DNA of 64,000 nucleotides, from positions 42,800,066-42,864,065 of the forward strand of contig CAMGYJ010000006.1 of assembly GCA_946122785.1 (NCBI GenBank), given 5' to 3'. The DNA comes from Linum tenue. Its lineage: Eukaryota; Streptophyta; Magnoliopsida; Malpighiales; Linaceae. The notes under the pieces are model-generated. The model was given only the letters and a program-made list of their open reading frames with translations, did not search any database and was not told the DNA's origin. Shown piece after piece: positions 23,267 to 35,808 of this stretch (positions within the stretch are counted from its first letter, which is position 1; the number at the start of each line of letters is the position of its first letter). Both the position numbers and the translations under genes were made by a program.

Positions 23267-24628
23267 CTAGTTAGGTGCCCGGTCTTTGGCCGGGTCTAAT
23301 GTGTCACTATTGTTGAGATGTGCTTTGTTTTTCCCCATCTTGTTGTTGAACCAAAGTGTTTGCATGCTCTATATTTCTCCTATGGGTAAACAATTAAAGT
23401 TAAATTTATCCAAGTTATTGGTAAGCTAATGTGTTAAACATAAATATAGTTGTAATCATTGACATGAAAATCTACATAAAGCTTATGCATGTAATCATAA
23501 AGGTTGCATTTGTTGGAGATGTTTGGCAGCTGGTGGCATCATAGCAAGCTATGCCAAGTGATTATGGTGTGGTGTCACCCTGAATCTATTAGAATCAAAA
23601 TATATTGGGCTTCCAGTAACTCAATGCATCATTTGTGATAAGTTAAGGTGATGAATTGTTCAGTTTTGAGTCTCTGGTACTGGTTAGTTTTTCATGTTGT
23701 GGCAGTGAAAGTGTTCTTTAGACTTTGGAGGTTCGAGACGCGTAGGCATATTCTTGATGTTGTCTTCGTAATCTTCGATGCTCTTCAAAATAGATTTAAG
23801 AGACTAAGTTACACAATTTCATGCACAAAGTTGGAAGTGAAGATATACCTGTGAATCATCCCTTGGTTTTCCTTATGAAGCAGCACAGTTGTGGTCTTGT
23901 GGATATCCCTAGCTTTATCCTTGTCGGAGTACTTTAGTTTATTGGTAGTGGAAGAGTGTGGCCACTGTATGAAAGTTATAATTGATAGTAGAAATAACAA
24001 ATCAATCTAATCGAGTAGTATACAAAGCCAGAAATAAAGTTTTACCTGTGAATCTTGCTTTGCTAACTACCCTTCTCAAGCATTGCAGTTGTGGATCATC
24101 CCTAGCTTTCTCCTTCTCGAGTATTCAGTTTATTGCTAATGGAAACAGTGCAACCACTTTATGCAAGTTATAACTCATAGAAGAACAACAAATCGATGTC
24201 ATTGAACATTATCCCCTAGAAACTCAAAGTGGTACTGCTTTTTTTGAAAAAGCCTATGCATTTGTGGATCAACTTGCTATGTATGCATCTATCCTTTTGT
24301 CTCAAGATGAAAAGTGGAGCAGTCAATATTGTCTTGTTTTATTTGGGAAAGTGAGAAAGAAATCTAAAACAGCAATGAAACAGGACCAGTGAAGCCAAGT
24401 AAGAGAAGCAACAAAAAACCGAAAAAGGAACCCTGAATTTTCAAGTGATTAGAAAGCTTAACGACATGAAGAAAGCGCATGCGATGGCAGGAGGCAGAAT
24501 TCACTCTCCTGCGATGGATAGGTTAGGCTATGGAAGGCGGGTGGTAGGAGGCAGCGAAGTAGTACGTGGCAGTGGCTTAAATCTAAAAGCCCTTTAATAA
24601 TTTGTAATAAATATGTTACGTAAGGGGA
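23267..24628 (-). mobile_element. Non-autonomous Helitron inserted in the LINE
   Basis: Read on the minus strand, the left edge is a Helitron 3' terminus: a hairpin CCCGG...CCGGG (23278-23294), a 7-nt spacer, and CTAG at 23270-23267, with T as the next base as expected for insertion at A/T. The LINE text before it ('RAYDIFCKQKAIVQ') and after about 24629 fits together. The 5' TC end at 24628 is a guess from that continuity. No Rep or helicase is present. Inside is a diverged direct duplication of about 190 bp (about 23845-24000 and 24045-24190). Confidence 0.6.
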
Positions 24629-24879
24629 TCTTTAGGCAAAATAAAAACAACATCACTCACTTGAAGAGAGTGGATGATTCTATAGTTACCAACGTGGAGG
24701 AGATTGGTGCTCCTACTGTAGATTTTTTGACAAACTATGTATAGTAAACTATGAAGTTGCAGGTTGTTCAGAAGAGGACTAAGTTGCTGTATAGTAAACT
24801 CTGAAGTTTCTCGTCATTTGTCAGCTGAAGATGCATTTGACTTATGTAAAACTGTGACTAGGGAAGAAAGTAATGTTCA

Positions 24880-25740
24880 GTGTGAGTTTGAATTAGGCGC
24901 CCAGTCCTGATGGATATCATGTAGAGTTCTTTAGGACTTCTTAGGTATAATTGGTAATGAAGTTACAAGAACAATAAATTCTTTATTTACCACTGGCCAT
25001 CTACCAAGGGAGATCTAGTCAATTGTGCTAGTATTAATCCCTAAGGTACCAGCTGCTGACCAAATGAAACAGTTTCGGCCTCTATCATGTTGCAATGTCA
25101 TCTATAAATGCATTGCAAAAATATTAGCCAATAGACTTAGTAAGTATACGGTTACAATAAAAAGAACATCTATCCTCGATGTACAATGAAAATTGACATA
25201 ATGAATACCTTCAACTCAGGCGATTTAGTCCTTCATAATGAGAGCCATGAAGGCAATGAGACTACCTGAGCAGTTTGTAAAATGGATCCAAGCATGTATC
25301 ACTTCACCAATGTTGAGTGTAGTTGTGAAAGGTGGTGTAAGTGGTTATTTTTCAAAAAAGAAATGTCTTAGGAAGGCCAAGGAGACCCTCTATACCTTTT
25401 TTTTAATATTGCCATGGAGATTTTGTCTTGTCTACTCAAAAGGGATATTGATGCAGGGGAGTACCCTACCATCCTAGGTGTAAAGCAATGGAGATTTATC
25501 CTTATAGTATTTGCAGATGGTCTCCTACTATCCTCAAATGAGAATAAGAATGTTGATGGAGGGGAGTACCCTACCATCCTAGGTGTAAACCAATGGGGAT
25601 TTACCCTTATAGTATTTGCATATGATCTCCTACTATCCTCAAATGAGAATAAGAATGTTGTGAGGGGTGTATGTTGGGTCCTGCACAAGTTCTATATGTT
25701 GTTAGGATTTTGTTTCAACCCAAAAAAGTAATTTATTTTA
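24880..25740 (+). pseudogene. LINE reverse-transcriptase remnant with duplicated catalytic block
   Basis: The plus strand contains APSPDGYHVEFF (24898-24933), a '[22 protein letters not shown]'-type block (about 25075-25140) and MKAMRLPEQFVKWIQACITSP (25247-25310), in the order of plant L1 RTs. The block with the catalytic FADD is present twice in tandem (25456-25560 and 25561-25665), mutated differently to FADG and FAYD. There are many frame breaks. Confidence 0.7.
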
Positions 25741-26379
25741 TCCAAGGGTGTGTGAGGTTGAGTATATGATTCCGTAGCTGCATTGGTAGCGTTTCAGAGG
25801 GCTTCATTGCCTGTTAAATATCTCAGAGTTCCTTTAATTACAAAAAAAAAATAGCTCAAGACTGTAAATGACTTGTTGACAGAATTACAACAAAGATCTC
25901 GGGGTGGAAGCTTATACTCATAGCTTTGGGGTAAAGTGCAACTGATAAACTCAATAATAAGTAGTATGGTACATCGTTGATGAACATTTTCTACTTCCCA
26001 TCTCATAACATTTTCTACTTCCCATCTCATAATAAAGGAGAAAGAGACTATATACAATCACTTTCTATAGGGTTGATGCAAACTCTAAAAGATTTGAAGT
26101 AGTGGTAGCATAAGAGAACGCCATATCAAAGAAAGAGGTAGATTTGGGCATTAAATGTCTCCTGACTGGGAATAATGCTTGTATAACTAGACGCATATGG
26201 AATATTTTGATGAAGGGAGATTCTTGGTGGGTTGTTGGGTATACAGGTACAAGATTAAAATGCTTACTTTTGAGAACTTGCAATCATCAGCAACAGTATG
26301 TGGGTTTGGAGAAAAATTATAAATGCACGAAATAAGATGAATAGGTTCTTTACACATTAGAGAGATCATGTATTATGGA

Positions 26380-26837
26380 ATAACAAACAAATGACTTGTT
26401 ATTCAGTGAAAACAATATGGATGGATTTGCAAATCTCCAAACCACACATGCTTTGGTATGCTCTGACACGGAAGAATGGTTTGATCCCACGACACAACTC
26501 CATTTTTTGGCTTGTGATCAAGGACTAAGTGGTTACCAAAGATAATCTGGTGCAAGTGAAAAGTCTAAGTGATATATGTTTTTTGTGGCACTGCTTGAGA
26601 AATAAGATCTCATTTGTTTTTTATTTCAGTATAGCTTCTCCTCTGAGGTGTTTAGTAGCCGTATGTCTATGATTCAACAAGTTTGTTATCCATACAATGA
26701 ATTTGTGGATTATCTTAAGTGAGCAACAAATAAGTTCTTTAGTAAAAAGACTAAGATTGACAAATTTTTGTGGAACCTAATAATTAGCCTAATTTGGAGG
26801 GAGCGTTGTGGAAAGCTTTTATGGGGAGCCAGGTGTA
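26380..26837 (+). pseudogene. LINE C-terminal zf-RVT region remnant
   Basis: The translation includes 'HMLWYALTRKNGLIPRHNSIFWLV' near 26448 and 'NLIISLIWRERCGKLLWGARC' up to 26837. Both are typical of the region after RT in plant LINEs. It is cut by the CACTA element, after which the reading appears to resume at 31641 ('VVVAVMKELLTWWD'). Confidence 0.6.
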
Positions 26838-29800
26838 CACTACAACAGAAATTGCCTTTTGTGACGAAATTGAATGGTCGCTAAATGTCAATATTTGGTC
26901 GTAAAACCTATGTTGTGACCAAAAAATTTTGGTTGAACCCTTGGTCACATTCGCCCCGTTAGGAAAACCAATTTCTAACCAAAATTTTGATTTGGTCACA
27001 ATACACGATCATTTTGTAACGAAATGCCAAATTGGTCACAAAACAAATATTTTTGCAACCAAAGTAATTGGTTATAACAACTCATACGGAAAGGTCACAG
27101 AAAAGTACCTGATTGGTCACAAATAGTATAAAAATTAACCAATTAAAATATCTTTTACCAACCAAATGATCAAGTCACAAATACCATTATTTAAACCAAA
27201 AAATTTGGTTACGAACTTATTCTTTATAACTAATGTAAGCAAACCTTAAGTAACCAAAATTTTGGTTGTGAAACTCTTATCCTAACTAATATTTTATGGT
27301 CATCACAACCATTTTTGGTTTTGAAAAGTATATGATGTAACCAATCAATTGTTAAAAGAAATTCATTTTTATTGGTCACAAAAATTATTTCCAACCAATA
27401 TTTTGTGGTAATCATATCTTGTAGAGGTAACCATTTTTATGCAACTAACATATTCATTTTAGAGTAACCAATTATAATAGTCACCATCATTATTTCCAAC
27501 CAAATATCTATTTACATTCGTCAATAGCAGTTGTAGTTCACATCTACCAAAAAAAACTTGAGTACAAAAATGAGAAAAATTAAATATTCCAAACAGAGGA
27601 GCATGATAATCTACTGTATTGACACCATCATCCCAGGAATCTGAGAATGCCAATGTTGAAATCATCTGCTGCAAAATCCTTCAAATCCTTTAGCTTCTCC
27701 TGTTGCATCCAAATAACCAGCTCGATTTTATGAGAAAGCTGAGGGTGGATAAAATATATGGGTTAGTAGTTACTAGTTAATACTATGACAGACCATTCAG
27801 ATCTATTACTCCAATGAAGTGCGAAAGAGAAAAAGATGAAAAATCCCTACTTCTTAAATAAACCTTACCCTCCCTTTCCTTCTCCGGCGTATAATCCTTC
27901 TCAACCATTACACAAAACCCAGAATCACTGTACAAGTATATGCATTTCAACTCTCAAAATGCTAAGAGTAACGACGAAGCAATTTAGAGATGATAAACTC
28001 ACCTCTGATTCTGAACATAGCTGCCCAGCGAGCATCGCGTGGTGAGTGGAGACTTAATCGTTGAAGAGAGGTGCCTATCTACTTGATGTCCAGAACTGAA
28101 TGGTTCACTATCTATTCATTTGCTAATTAAAAGGCGATAAATTAAGAACAAATACAAGACAAACAGACCATAGATACTTACATAGTTAGCCTCTACAAAT
28201 TCATTTCCCCATCCTTCTGTCTCATAATAGTACGCCACTTTATATAGGCTGATACAATCACTTTCTTCTCCATTATTCTCTACTTCTGCAAACATACAAG
28301 AAAAAAGCATACACTGCTTAGAACCTCTTCAATGATATCTTAAACTTGCAGATGCATTCTATGGCCGATTGATATCAAACCACAAACAATACCAACCTTC
28401 TTTACCTATAACCAAATTTAATGATGCTCCTATTACTACCATCAGAGTTAAACATACAGGTGGGTAGTAAACAAAATGGGAGATTGGCATGAATAGACTT
28501 ATCAAGTACCTCAATTAAAAATGAGTCAACATAATAATGAAACCCCAACTAGGAAATATGAGATTGAGGTGGAAATATTTCAAGGAGATCTAGATGTCTA
28601 TTTTCCTTTGAGTTCAAAAGCTATAATATTAAGAATGCACGGGAAAGACAGGGCATAAGCAGGACAACCACTCATTGTCCAAAAAAGAACCCTCAACTAA
28701 ACTAATCAAACCAAATACTACATAACAAGCCAAGGAATGATCAGGAGTCATATCTCTGTTAGCAATCATTTCCCCCAATATACACTCAAGTAAGAGACTA
28801 ACCACAAAGCCACAAGAATCCCCTACTTCCTATCCCATCAAAGCTCTTAAAAACAGTAAATTCCAAACAGCAGAGGAAACCAAAACCATGATCTAATCTA
28901 ACTCATGCATTACGTAAGAGGTATGACATTAAATGAGAGGAACATGATCTGACCTAACTCATACATTACATAAGAGGTATGAAATAATATTAATGGAGAG
29001 GAACTTACCTTCGCAGCTACCAGTTAAGGTTATACCTTCTGCTTCACCAAAGCATAAACAAGCAAGATTACCTATTAACATAAAAACAAAAGGCAGAGTC
29101 TTTTAGTCCACTGATACAGCTCATAAATGAAAACAAATGAGAGCTCTAGCAACAATAACATTAGGTGGAAATGGTTAAACTTCAAAGTAGACAACAAAGG
29201 ATGCTAAAGATTGTGCCCAGTCCAACAGACAAGGACTTCACTGGACAAAAGTGAAATTACCTCTCAAAACAATCATTCTGGAACCAAAACAAGTTTCGTC
29301 TTTTGCTATAGAGCAAGCCTTATATCGATCTCAACCAAGCCATCTCCCGTATTCTCTCCACTATGTTCACCCTGCATATTTCAGAAAGTCACTGAAGTTC
29401 ACTCGTGTAGGGTGCGTAGAATCAACACAAGTCCTCCCTTAGTAGCTAGTCAACCTAAATCTAAAGAATATTTATCATCAGCATAAATACTTTTATCTTC
29501 GATGACACCATCGACATCACAAAGAGTACCAATGCATTAATTGATTCATCCCCAAGACCAAGCGCCATAGAAAAGCAGTCTGCAGGTAAGTGGATATGTT
29601 TTTCCCCTAAAACACCATTAGATGCAAAATCTAGTCTACATAAGTACATATCATTGCATAAATCATCATGAATTCGAAAACAAGCAACAAAAGCACTGGA
29701 AGCTTAGAATCCCACACTAAGGATGCCAATTGATCCTCAACTAAGGCCAATAATAATCATTATAACAAAGGGGTAATAAGAAATTCCAAAAATTGCTAGA

Positions 29801-31640
29801 ATTTTACATGAGTCAAGGAGAAGAATCAGTTGAAGAAAGAAGAAACAGAACTTACAAATTGTTTGCAATCATCATCTCTGGATATTTTGTATGTTCTCAT
29901 ATGCATCCAAACTGAAACAATCCAATCCGAGATCAATTAATTATGAAACATGAACTTATTGAAAAATCAATGACACTAGTTCTACATACTCATTACAAGC
30001 CCCAAAACTAAAGAGTAATCACTAACAGTATCTACTAGTTCTACCAGCTGCAAGGCCCAAAAGCTGAAACATGAATGTGTGTACGTTGAATTTATTGCAA
30101 ATAATAATTAAGAACTGTCAATGCTTCTAATTCCTTCTCTTTACAAAGTCAAAACACCCAAGTAACCTAGAGCAGCAAAACAAGCTAAATCAGAGAAACC
30201 AGAGTAAAACCATATCAATAAAGCACATGAAGGAACAGGAGAAAAAAGAGTCGAAATACCCTGCAAATGATTAGATCACCATCATCATCATACTTTAACA
30301 TCTTCCCCGGCTTGCCCTCCGTGCTCCTCATCTCCTTCTCCTTCCTCTCCAGTTGGCTTCCTTTGCAGTTTGTTCTTCATAAAACTTGAGAAAACCGAAA
30401 CCCCCTCCAGATGGAAAATGCAAGGCAGAGACATAGAGCGAGAGCGATGGGGAGATTTAGGAGCTGTAAGAGCTTACCAGTGAAAGGCTTGCATTTCAAA
30501 CAAGGACCAAGCTGGTTACACCATCTAAGCCTAAAAGATTTACTGAACCGGCTTGGAATCCCCCGCAGATCAAGCTCTAATTCCTCGACCCGAACTTACT
30601 CATCAGTTTATCTAGCAACGCATCTTTCTCCCGCGACCAAGGTTCCTTCACTCTACTGTTCGCGAATCCCCCGCTTACACCTCCGTCGCCAGAGTCCCCG
30701 CCACCAACCCTGACCTTCTAGAAAGCAAATGCAATTGCAAACTGACCAAACCACACCAGAAACGAGCAATAACTAGGAAAATTGAATAGTTAGCCTCCCA
30801 GGAATGAGAATCTCACCTGAGATTCTGAACATCGCAGCACGAGTAATCGATCAATTGAACAACGAATCCCTTGTTGACGCGGTCGCTGAGCTGCCTGGCA
30901 AGCATCGCATGGTGAGTGGAGACTTAATCGGAGAGAAGAGGTGCCTATCTGCTTGATTTCCAGAACCTTAACGACCGGCTTCAATTTCAAATCGCCGCCA
31001 TTGTGGTTCCACCTCCATAGCGCCTGAGAATCTTTCTCGAGTCCATTTTCGGCTTCGCGGGGACGCAGTTCCCGGCGGACTCGCAAGAGTCGGCAGCGAT
31101 CTCTTGGACGAAGGAGTCAGCGGCCGCGATCTCACGGGTTGGAAGAGTGAGCGACGACGGCTAGGGATTTGGAAGAGCTAGCGGAGCCAAAACTTAATTG
31201 TTTCCCAGTTCCCAAATCCCGATTTTAGTTAGAAAAAATAGCGATGGCAAACATAACCAATAAATTTGGTGAGAAAATTATTTTATTGCTTTATTACCAA
31301 TATTTTTAGTAATGTAAAATTTTGATATGGTCACAATTATTTTTTTCTTTGTAAGTGACTATTTTAGCATGTTTATGTGACCAAAAATAGTAGTTACTTT
31401 AAAAAGCATTAAGGATAATAAACAAATAGTTTTGGTTAGGAAAAAAATTCAACATTTTATTACTAAATTTTTTGGTCATATAAATTTAAATTTGGTTATA
31501 AGAACTCTTTTTTAGTTAGTGACCAATTCATCAAACTTTTCATTACTAAAATATAATTGGTCATAAAAAATAAGCCTTTGCCGACCAAAAATAATTTTGT
31601 TGCATGAAAATGGTCATAAAAGGCCACATTTGTTGTAGTG
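26838..31640. mobile_element. CACTA-like DNA transposon, non-autonomous (~4.8 kb)
   Basis: The left end reads CACTACAACAGAAATTG. The right end, inverted, reads CACTACAACAAATGTGG. The identical 4-mer TGTA flanks both sides (26834-26837, 31641-31644); CACTA elements usually give 3 bp. Subterminal regions (about 26870-27500 and 31240-31630) hold many TTGGTCAC/GTGACCAA repeats in both orientations, the kind of array bound by CACTA accessory transposase. No transposase ORF is seen. The interior (27.5-31.2 kb) has small exon-like patches of unknown origin and a duplicated ~75-bp block (28021-28095 and 30888-30965). Confidence 0.75.
27560..31200. other. Interior of the CACTA-like element: possible captured gene fragments, none identified
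   Basis: Open frames are short. Two minus-strand pieces look protein-like but I do not recognise them: 28310-28116 (rich in acidic and aromatic residues) and 29649-29461. A GC-rich patch (30310-31190) resembles 5' exon/UTR sequence of a plant gene. The duplicated block starting near 28021 and 30888 includes 'catggtgagtggagacttaatcg'-type text. Confidence 0.35.
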
Positions 31641-32644
31641 TGTAGTAGTTGTAGCAGTAATGAAAGAATTGTTGACTTGGTGGGACTAGCTTGAGAAAGC
31701 TATGTTGAGTTGAGAGTAGAATGTAGGAGTTGAGGAAAATATTGAAGTGATAAACAAGGGCTAAGATCTAGAAGCCGAGACTATAAAAAGCCGTGCAAAG
31801 CGACGTGGTTGTGTGCGATTTTAGAGAGAACACAAAGGAAGAGTTTCTACAAGCAAATAGGTATACAGTATAAACTTTTTAAATTAATAATCGATAAATT
31901 AATAACTTAATATAAATTTAAAATTTCTTTGGTCCCGACTTGGGCGGTTCAAGATACAGTGCACAACCATGAGTTATGCACCCATGAGTAACTAAATCTG
32001 GACCCTTCATTCAGAAAATCCAGATCTAAGAGTTGAGAATTAAAGGCATTTTTATTTTTCCTGGTTTTCTTAATCGGCTCATATCTTCTTTGTTATAACT
32101 CGGATTTTAATTTTTTTTTTTTTTTTGCACAGATGGAACAAGTTCGTTGTGCTCTACAAAATGAGATCCATTTTTAATATTTTTTGAGAAAAAAATTCAT
32201 TGTCTCTCGTTACCAACTGCATACCATATGGTATCTTCTTCGTTTTTAATTCGTTTTTGAAAAAGATTTCACAGAAGGAACGAGTTCATTATGATCTATT
32301 GGATCTACACAATGTTGAAAGTCGCAAATGACAGTTAGTATACTTCTATCATGTATTCAACCATCCTACAGTCTTGTTTTGTTCATACCACCATGGTACG
32401 CTTTTCATACCATAGGTATGCTCTTATTTCAATACCAGTCAATGCCATATGGTATAGACTTGTAAAAAATGACTCAATTTTTTTCCAAAATTTATCAAAA
32501 TGGATTTCATTTGGAAAAGCATAATTTATCTGATCTAACTGTGCAAACAAATTTAAATTTTGACTTAAAACGAGTGAGAAATCGTCTGGTAAAGATTAAG
32601 GGGGGAATATTAAAGGTTTTTCAGAAAAGAGAAGGGGCGCTGAT

Positions 32645-33015
32645 TAGGGGTGTCAGTTCGGGTCGGGTTCTGTTACCCGAACCGAAACCCGGAAAAACCC
32701 AAAAACCCGAAAATCACTAAAACCGAACTCGAACCCGATAAGGACTTGCGGGTTCCGGTTACACGAAACCCGAAAATTCCTATCGGGTTCGGGTTCGGTT
32801 AAAGCAAAACCGAAACCCGAAAACCCGAACGCCTAAGAATACGAGTTGAGTTCTATTCATTGGAGGTTTTTAGCCGGAACCCGAAAAACCGATAAGCAAC
32901 CCCGAAACCGAAAAACCCGAAAATCGAAACGAATCCAAACCCAAAAAACCGAAAATGTATATAATCGGGTCGGTTTCGGGTAAACCCGAAAAATCCAACC
33001 AGATGGACACCCCTA
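32645..33015. mobile_element. hAT-type MITE with GGTTCGGGTT-rich interior
   Basis: The TIRs are TAGGGGTGTC (left) and GACACCCCTA (right). A perfect 8-bp target duplication, GCGCTGAT, lies at 32637-32644 and 33016-33023. The 371-bp interior is mostly irregular repeats of CGGGTTCGGTT and its complement AACCCGAAACC. No coding capacity. Confidence 0.92.
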
Positions 33016-33144
33016 GCGCTGATGTGGTGAATTTTGATTGGATTATGCATAGTTATTGACCACAAAGTTATTGACTTGATCAGCTCCCGCTTGGGACAGT
33101 GTAAAAAATGAGCAAATTGAATAAATATTAAAATAATAATTTTT

Positions 33145-33744
33145 TTAAAACCAACCTAAATAAATACTTGTATTTTTAACTCTATAAATTAATAATTGTA
33201 AAAAATAAAATTTATCTAAAAATTTATTATATATGTAGGATAATCTAGAAAAATATGTATATATAGTTGTTTGTTTATTTTTGAAGTTCAAGTCTAATAG
33301 AAATTCATCTTGAACTTTTTTCATTGCACTCAAAGTCTACGGTGTTGTCTTCTCTAATTGCATCAAGTATTTTTGAAGAGCCGATGCGGCTTTAAGTGCT
33401 TCTTTCCGCGTGACCGGTTCCAAAGGTATGGAATCGTCATCTCCTGCATCCCCAATCGAACCCCCAATGACATAAGCTACAATTTTTTCTAACGTTTGTG
33501 TCGCGATACATTCATCATTTTCACCTAGATACGGCAAAAAATGACTTACATCCATCATGTTATGATAACCCATACCATTAATCATATCCTCAGGCTGATT
33601 AACATCTTCTTTAAAATTTATATCACCTGAACCGGCTACATCCCTTGAACGAATTCTGCAATGTCGAAAACAATGAATACGTAGAATGCGATAAGTTGTC
33701 GTATGAACTTGAAATGTTTGGAATATATGATGAACGTATGTCAT
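33145..33744 (-). pseudogene. Pogo/Tigger-type transposase C-terminal remnant
   Basis: An open frame from 33744 to 33337 ends in 'KYLMQLEKTTP'. A second frame follows (33333-33145), starting 'MSAMKKVQDEF' and containing 'NFKNKQTTIYTYF'. Conserved-looking text such as 'LRIHCFRHCRIRSRDVAG' and the C-terminal helix followed by 'KKQ-T-I--YF' resemble the C-termini of plant DDE_1 (jerky/Tigger-like) transposases. The DDE core is missing, so this is a deleted copy. Family assignment is moderate. Confidence 0.5.
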
Positions 33745-33847
33745 AAGAAAAACCTCTTCAAATTATTAATTTATCAATTAATTAATAAATAATTTAAATT
33801 AATAATTTTCACAATCCAGCCTATATTAATTTATAGAGTTTATATTG

Positions 33848-34098
33848 TTTGTGATTGGCAATTGTTGTAGTTCTTGCTGATATATCCAGTATTGAATTGT
33901 TTGACCATCTTTGTGATTGATCTTTTCAGCATTGAATTGTTTCAATTGTTCTCAACCATTCTAAATATATTCAAGCCCTACCTATAAACCGCCTACCTAT
34001 GAAAAGCTTAGATTGAGGTTAGAAAATTAATAAGAAATAACCTAGTAATCTAAGTATCAAAGGGCTGACATTCTTGACTCGAGATGTACGTAAGTAAT
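33848..34098. other. Short intergenic stretch
   Basis: AT-rich DNA with an internal near-repeat ('attgaattgttt' at about 33892 and 33932). Nothing else recognised. Confidence 0.4.
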
Positions 34099-35531
34099 AA
34101 GCTAAGCTCAGTTTAATGTTCCTTTCAACATCCATTCAAAGGGACTCTCTCCTCTCTCCTCCGGAGGCTTCGCACGACACCACCCACCGCCCTTTCACCG
34201 CCTCTCACCGCTTCCTCCTCCCGCCGGTGATTTCTTCTCGTCTTCATGTAGCTCTGTTCCTTGCAGCCAGCAAAGGGTGCCCAAAGACTCGAGTTTTTTG
34301 CCATCCTCTGGCCCTCGTTGACTGGTTTTCCTACGCCATCGCGGCTTCTCAATTGGGAATTGATTATGCCAAACATGTAGAGCTCCGCGCCGTCATCTCC
34401 CCCACCTCCAGTCTAGGCAGCAACTCCGCCGACCGAGGCCTTGCTGCTAAGCTCTGGATCAAGTTCTGCTGAGCCTTCTTTTCTCTGAGCTGCCTAGCGC
34501 TTCCCCTCCCTCGGTCACCAATCCATAGCTTCTCTCTCGGTTTGACTGTTCCACTTCCATCTCCCCTGCGGGATGTCCTGTTTTATTCTCTTTTAGTTTT
34601 ATTTTCAGTTCTACCTTGTTTATGTGTTTGATTTTATGGATGAATCATGCATGTGAGCATGTCCTACCATTTGTTGGTCTTTCCTTGTTGGATTCCACTA
34701 GCTAGCTAGCTAGCTAAGTTTCTGCTTATACTTGTTGCTTCGTTGTCGATTCATTTGATTTCAATTTGTTCCATCTCTGAGTCCGACCCAGAGGAGAGTG
34801 TAAAAAAACTCTCTCTCTCTCGCCGGCCTCCTCTGCCATAGAGAACTATCCTTCATTTTGCCTTTTGTTGCATCAATCAAATAGATATGATCTTTGATCT
34901 GTGTACTGAATTATTTTGCTCCTAGCTAAGAAATCCTGATGATTGGATCTTGCATAATTTATCTTTGCTAGCTCTTGTGTGAACTGGGTTTATTCTTGCA
35001 AGTATTATTATTATTAGAATAATTAAGGCGTAAGTAACCCAAAAAAATTACTGTTCCTTACGGTTTTCTCGGGTTACTGTTCACCGATTTGTTTTAAATT
35101 ATTTAAATACAACTAATGGAATTTTCTCCTACAGGAACCCCTAGGATATACCTCTATTTACTCGCATGAGGCTAACCATGCAATAAGCTATAAATTTTCT
35201 GCCGTGCTATTTTGTTAAACCAATAAACCTTCCAGTTGATATTAGAAAGTGATAATGGGTTTTATTGTGTTGACCACATGTTCACTTCTCCACCATAATA
35301 AAATTCAATTCTCGAATTTTTCAACTTGTCCTCACAATCAAGTTTTGCACTCTTTCTTTTGCTATTATTAGCAGTTTTGGCCATTGTTTTTAATTTTTTC
35401 ATATGCTTATATTCTTTTGTCGTTTTCAAATGTGATTATATTTTATAACTTTATTTTGTTATTAGACGACATATTTATATAACATCGTTCTATAATAGTT
35501 ACATATATTAAAAATATAATATGTAAATTTA

Positions 35532-35808
35532 GGGTTGGACTGTGTACTCCGGTAGGATACTATACTCCATGTACTCTTAACGAGATATCTCTATCTAGAC
35601 CATGAATTAAATCGAGTTTGGAGTATGATACTATACCCTAACCTCTAATAGATAAACCTTAGCCCCCGATTCTCTAAACTCGACCCAGTAGTTTCAATTT
35701 AATAAAAAATACTAATTGACCGTTGAAATTGGTCGGAGCCAAAAAAGGAGATCTAACGGCCAGATAACTTGGAGTATACTATACTCATGGTGTATACCAG
35801 TCCTTACC
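35532..35808. mobile_element. Mutator-like MITE with 9-bp target duplication
   Basis: GTAAATTTA occurs at 35523-35531 and 35809-35817. The 277-bp insert has imperfect inverted ends (GGGTTGGACTGTGTA versus inverted GGTAAGGACTGGTATA). The flanking sequence matches other Helitron-family text in this region when rejoined. No coding capacity. Confidence 0.7.

Larger units (their letters stand above)
31866..33847 (-). mobile_element. Pogo-like (Tc1/mariner) element remnant
   Basis: The left edge TA-CAGTATAAAC and the right edge, inverted, CAATATAAACTC are followed by 'aaattaataa' AT-rich text, as in plant pogo/Tigger-type TIRs. A TA precedes the left end; the right end is mutated. A transposase C-terminus lies inside, reading from the right end. 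A hAT MITE is nested at 32645-33015. Unrelated AT-rich sequence fills 31950-32640. Confidence 0.5.

Noticed and set aside
34116..34472. 118-codon plus-strand frame at the start of the 5.5-kb insertion
   Set aside because: It could be a LINE 5' leader read-through. I recognise no domain and the frame begins inside the target duplication, so I did not call it a gene.
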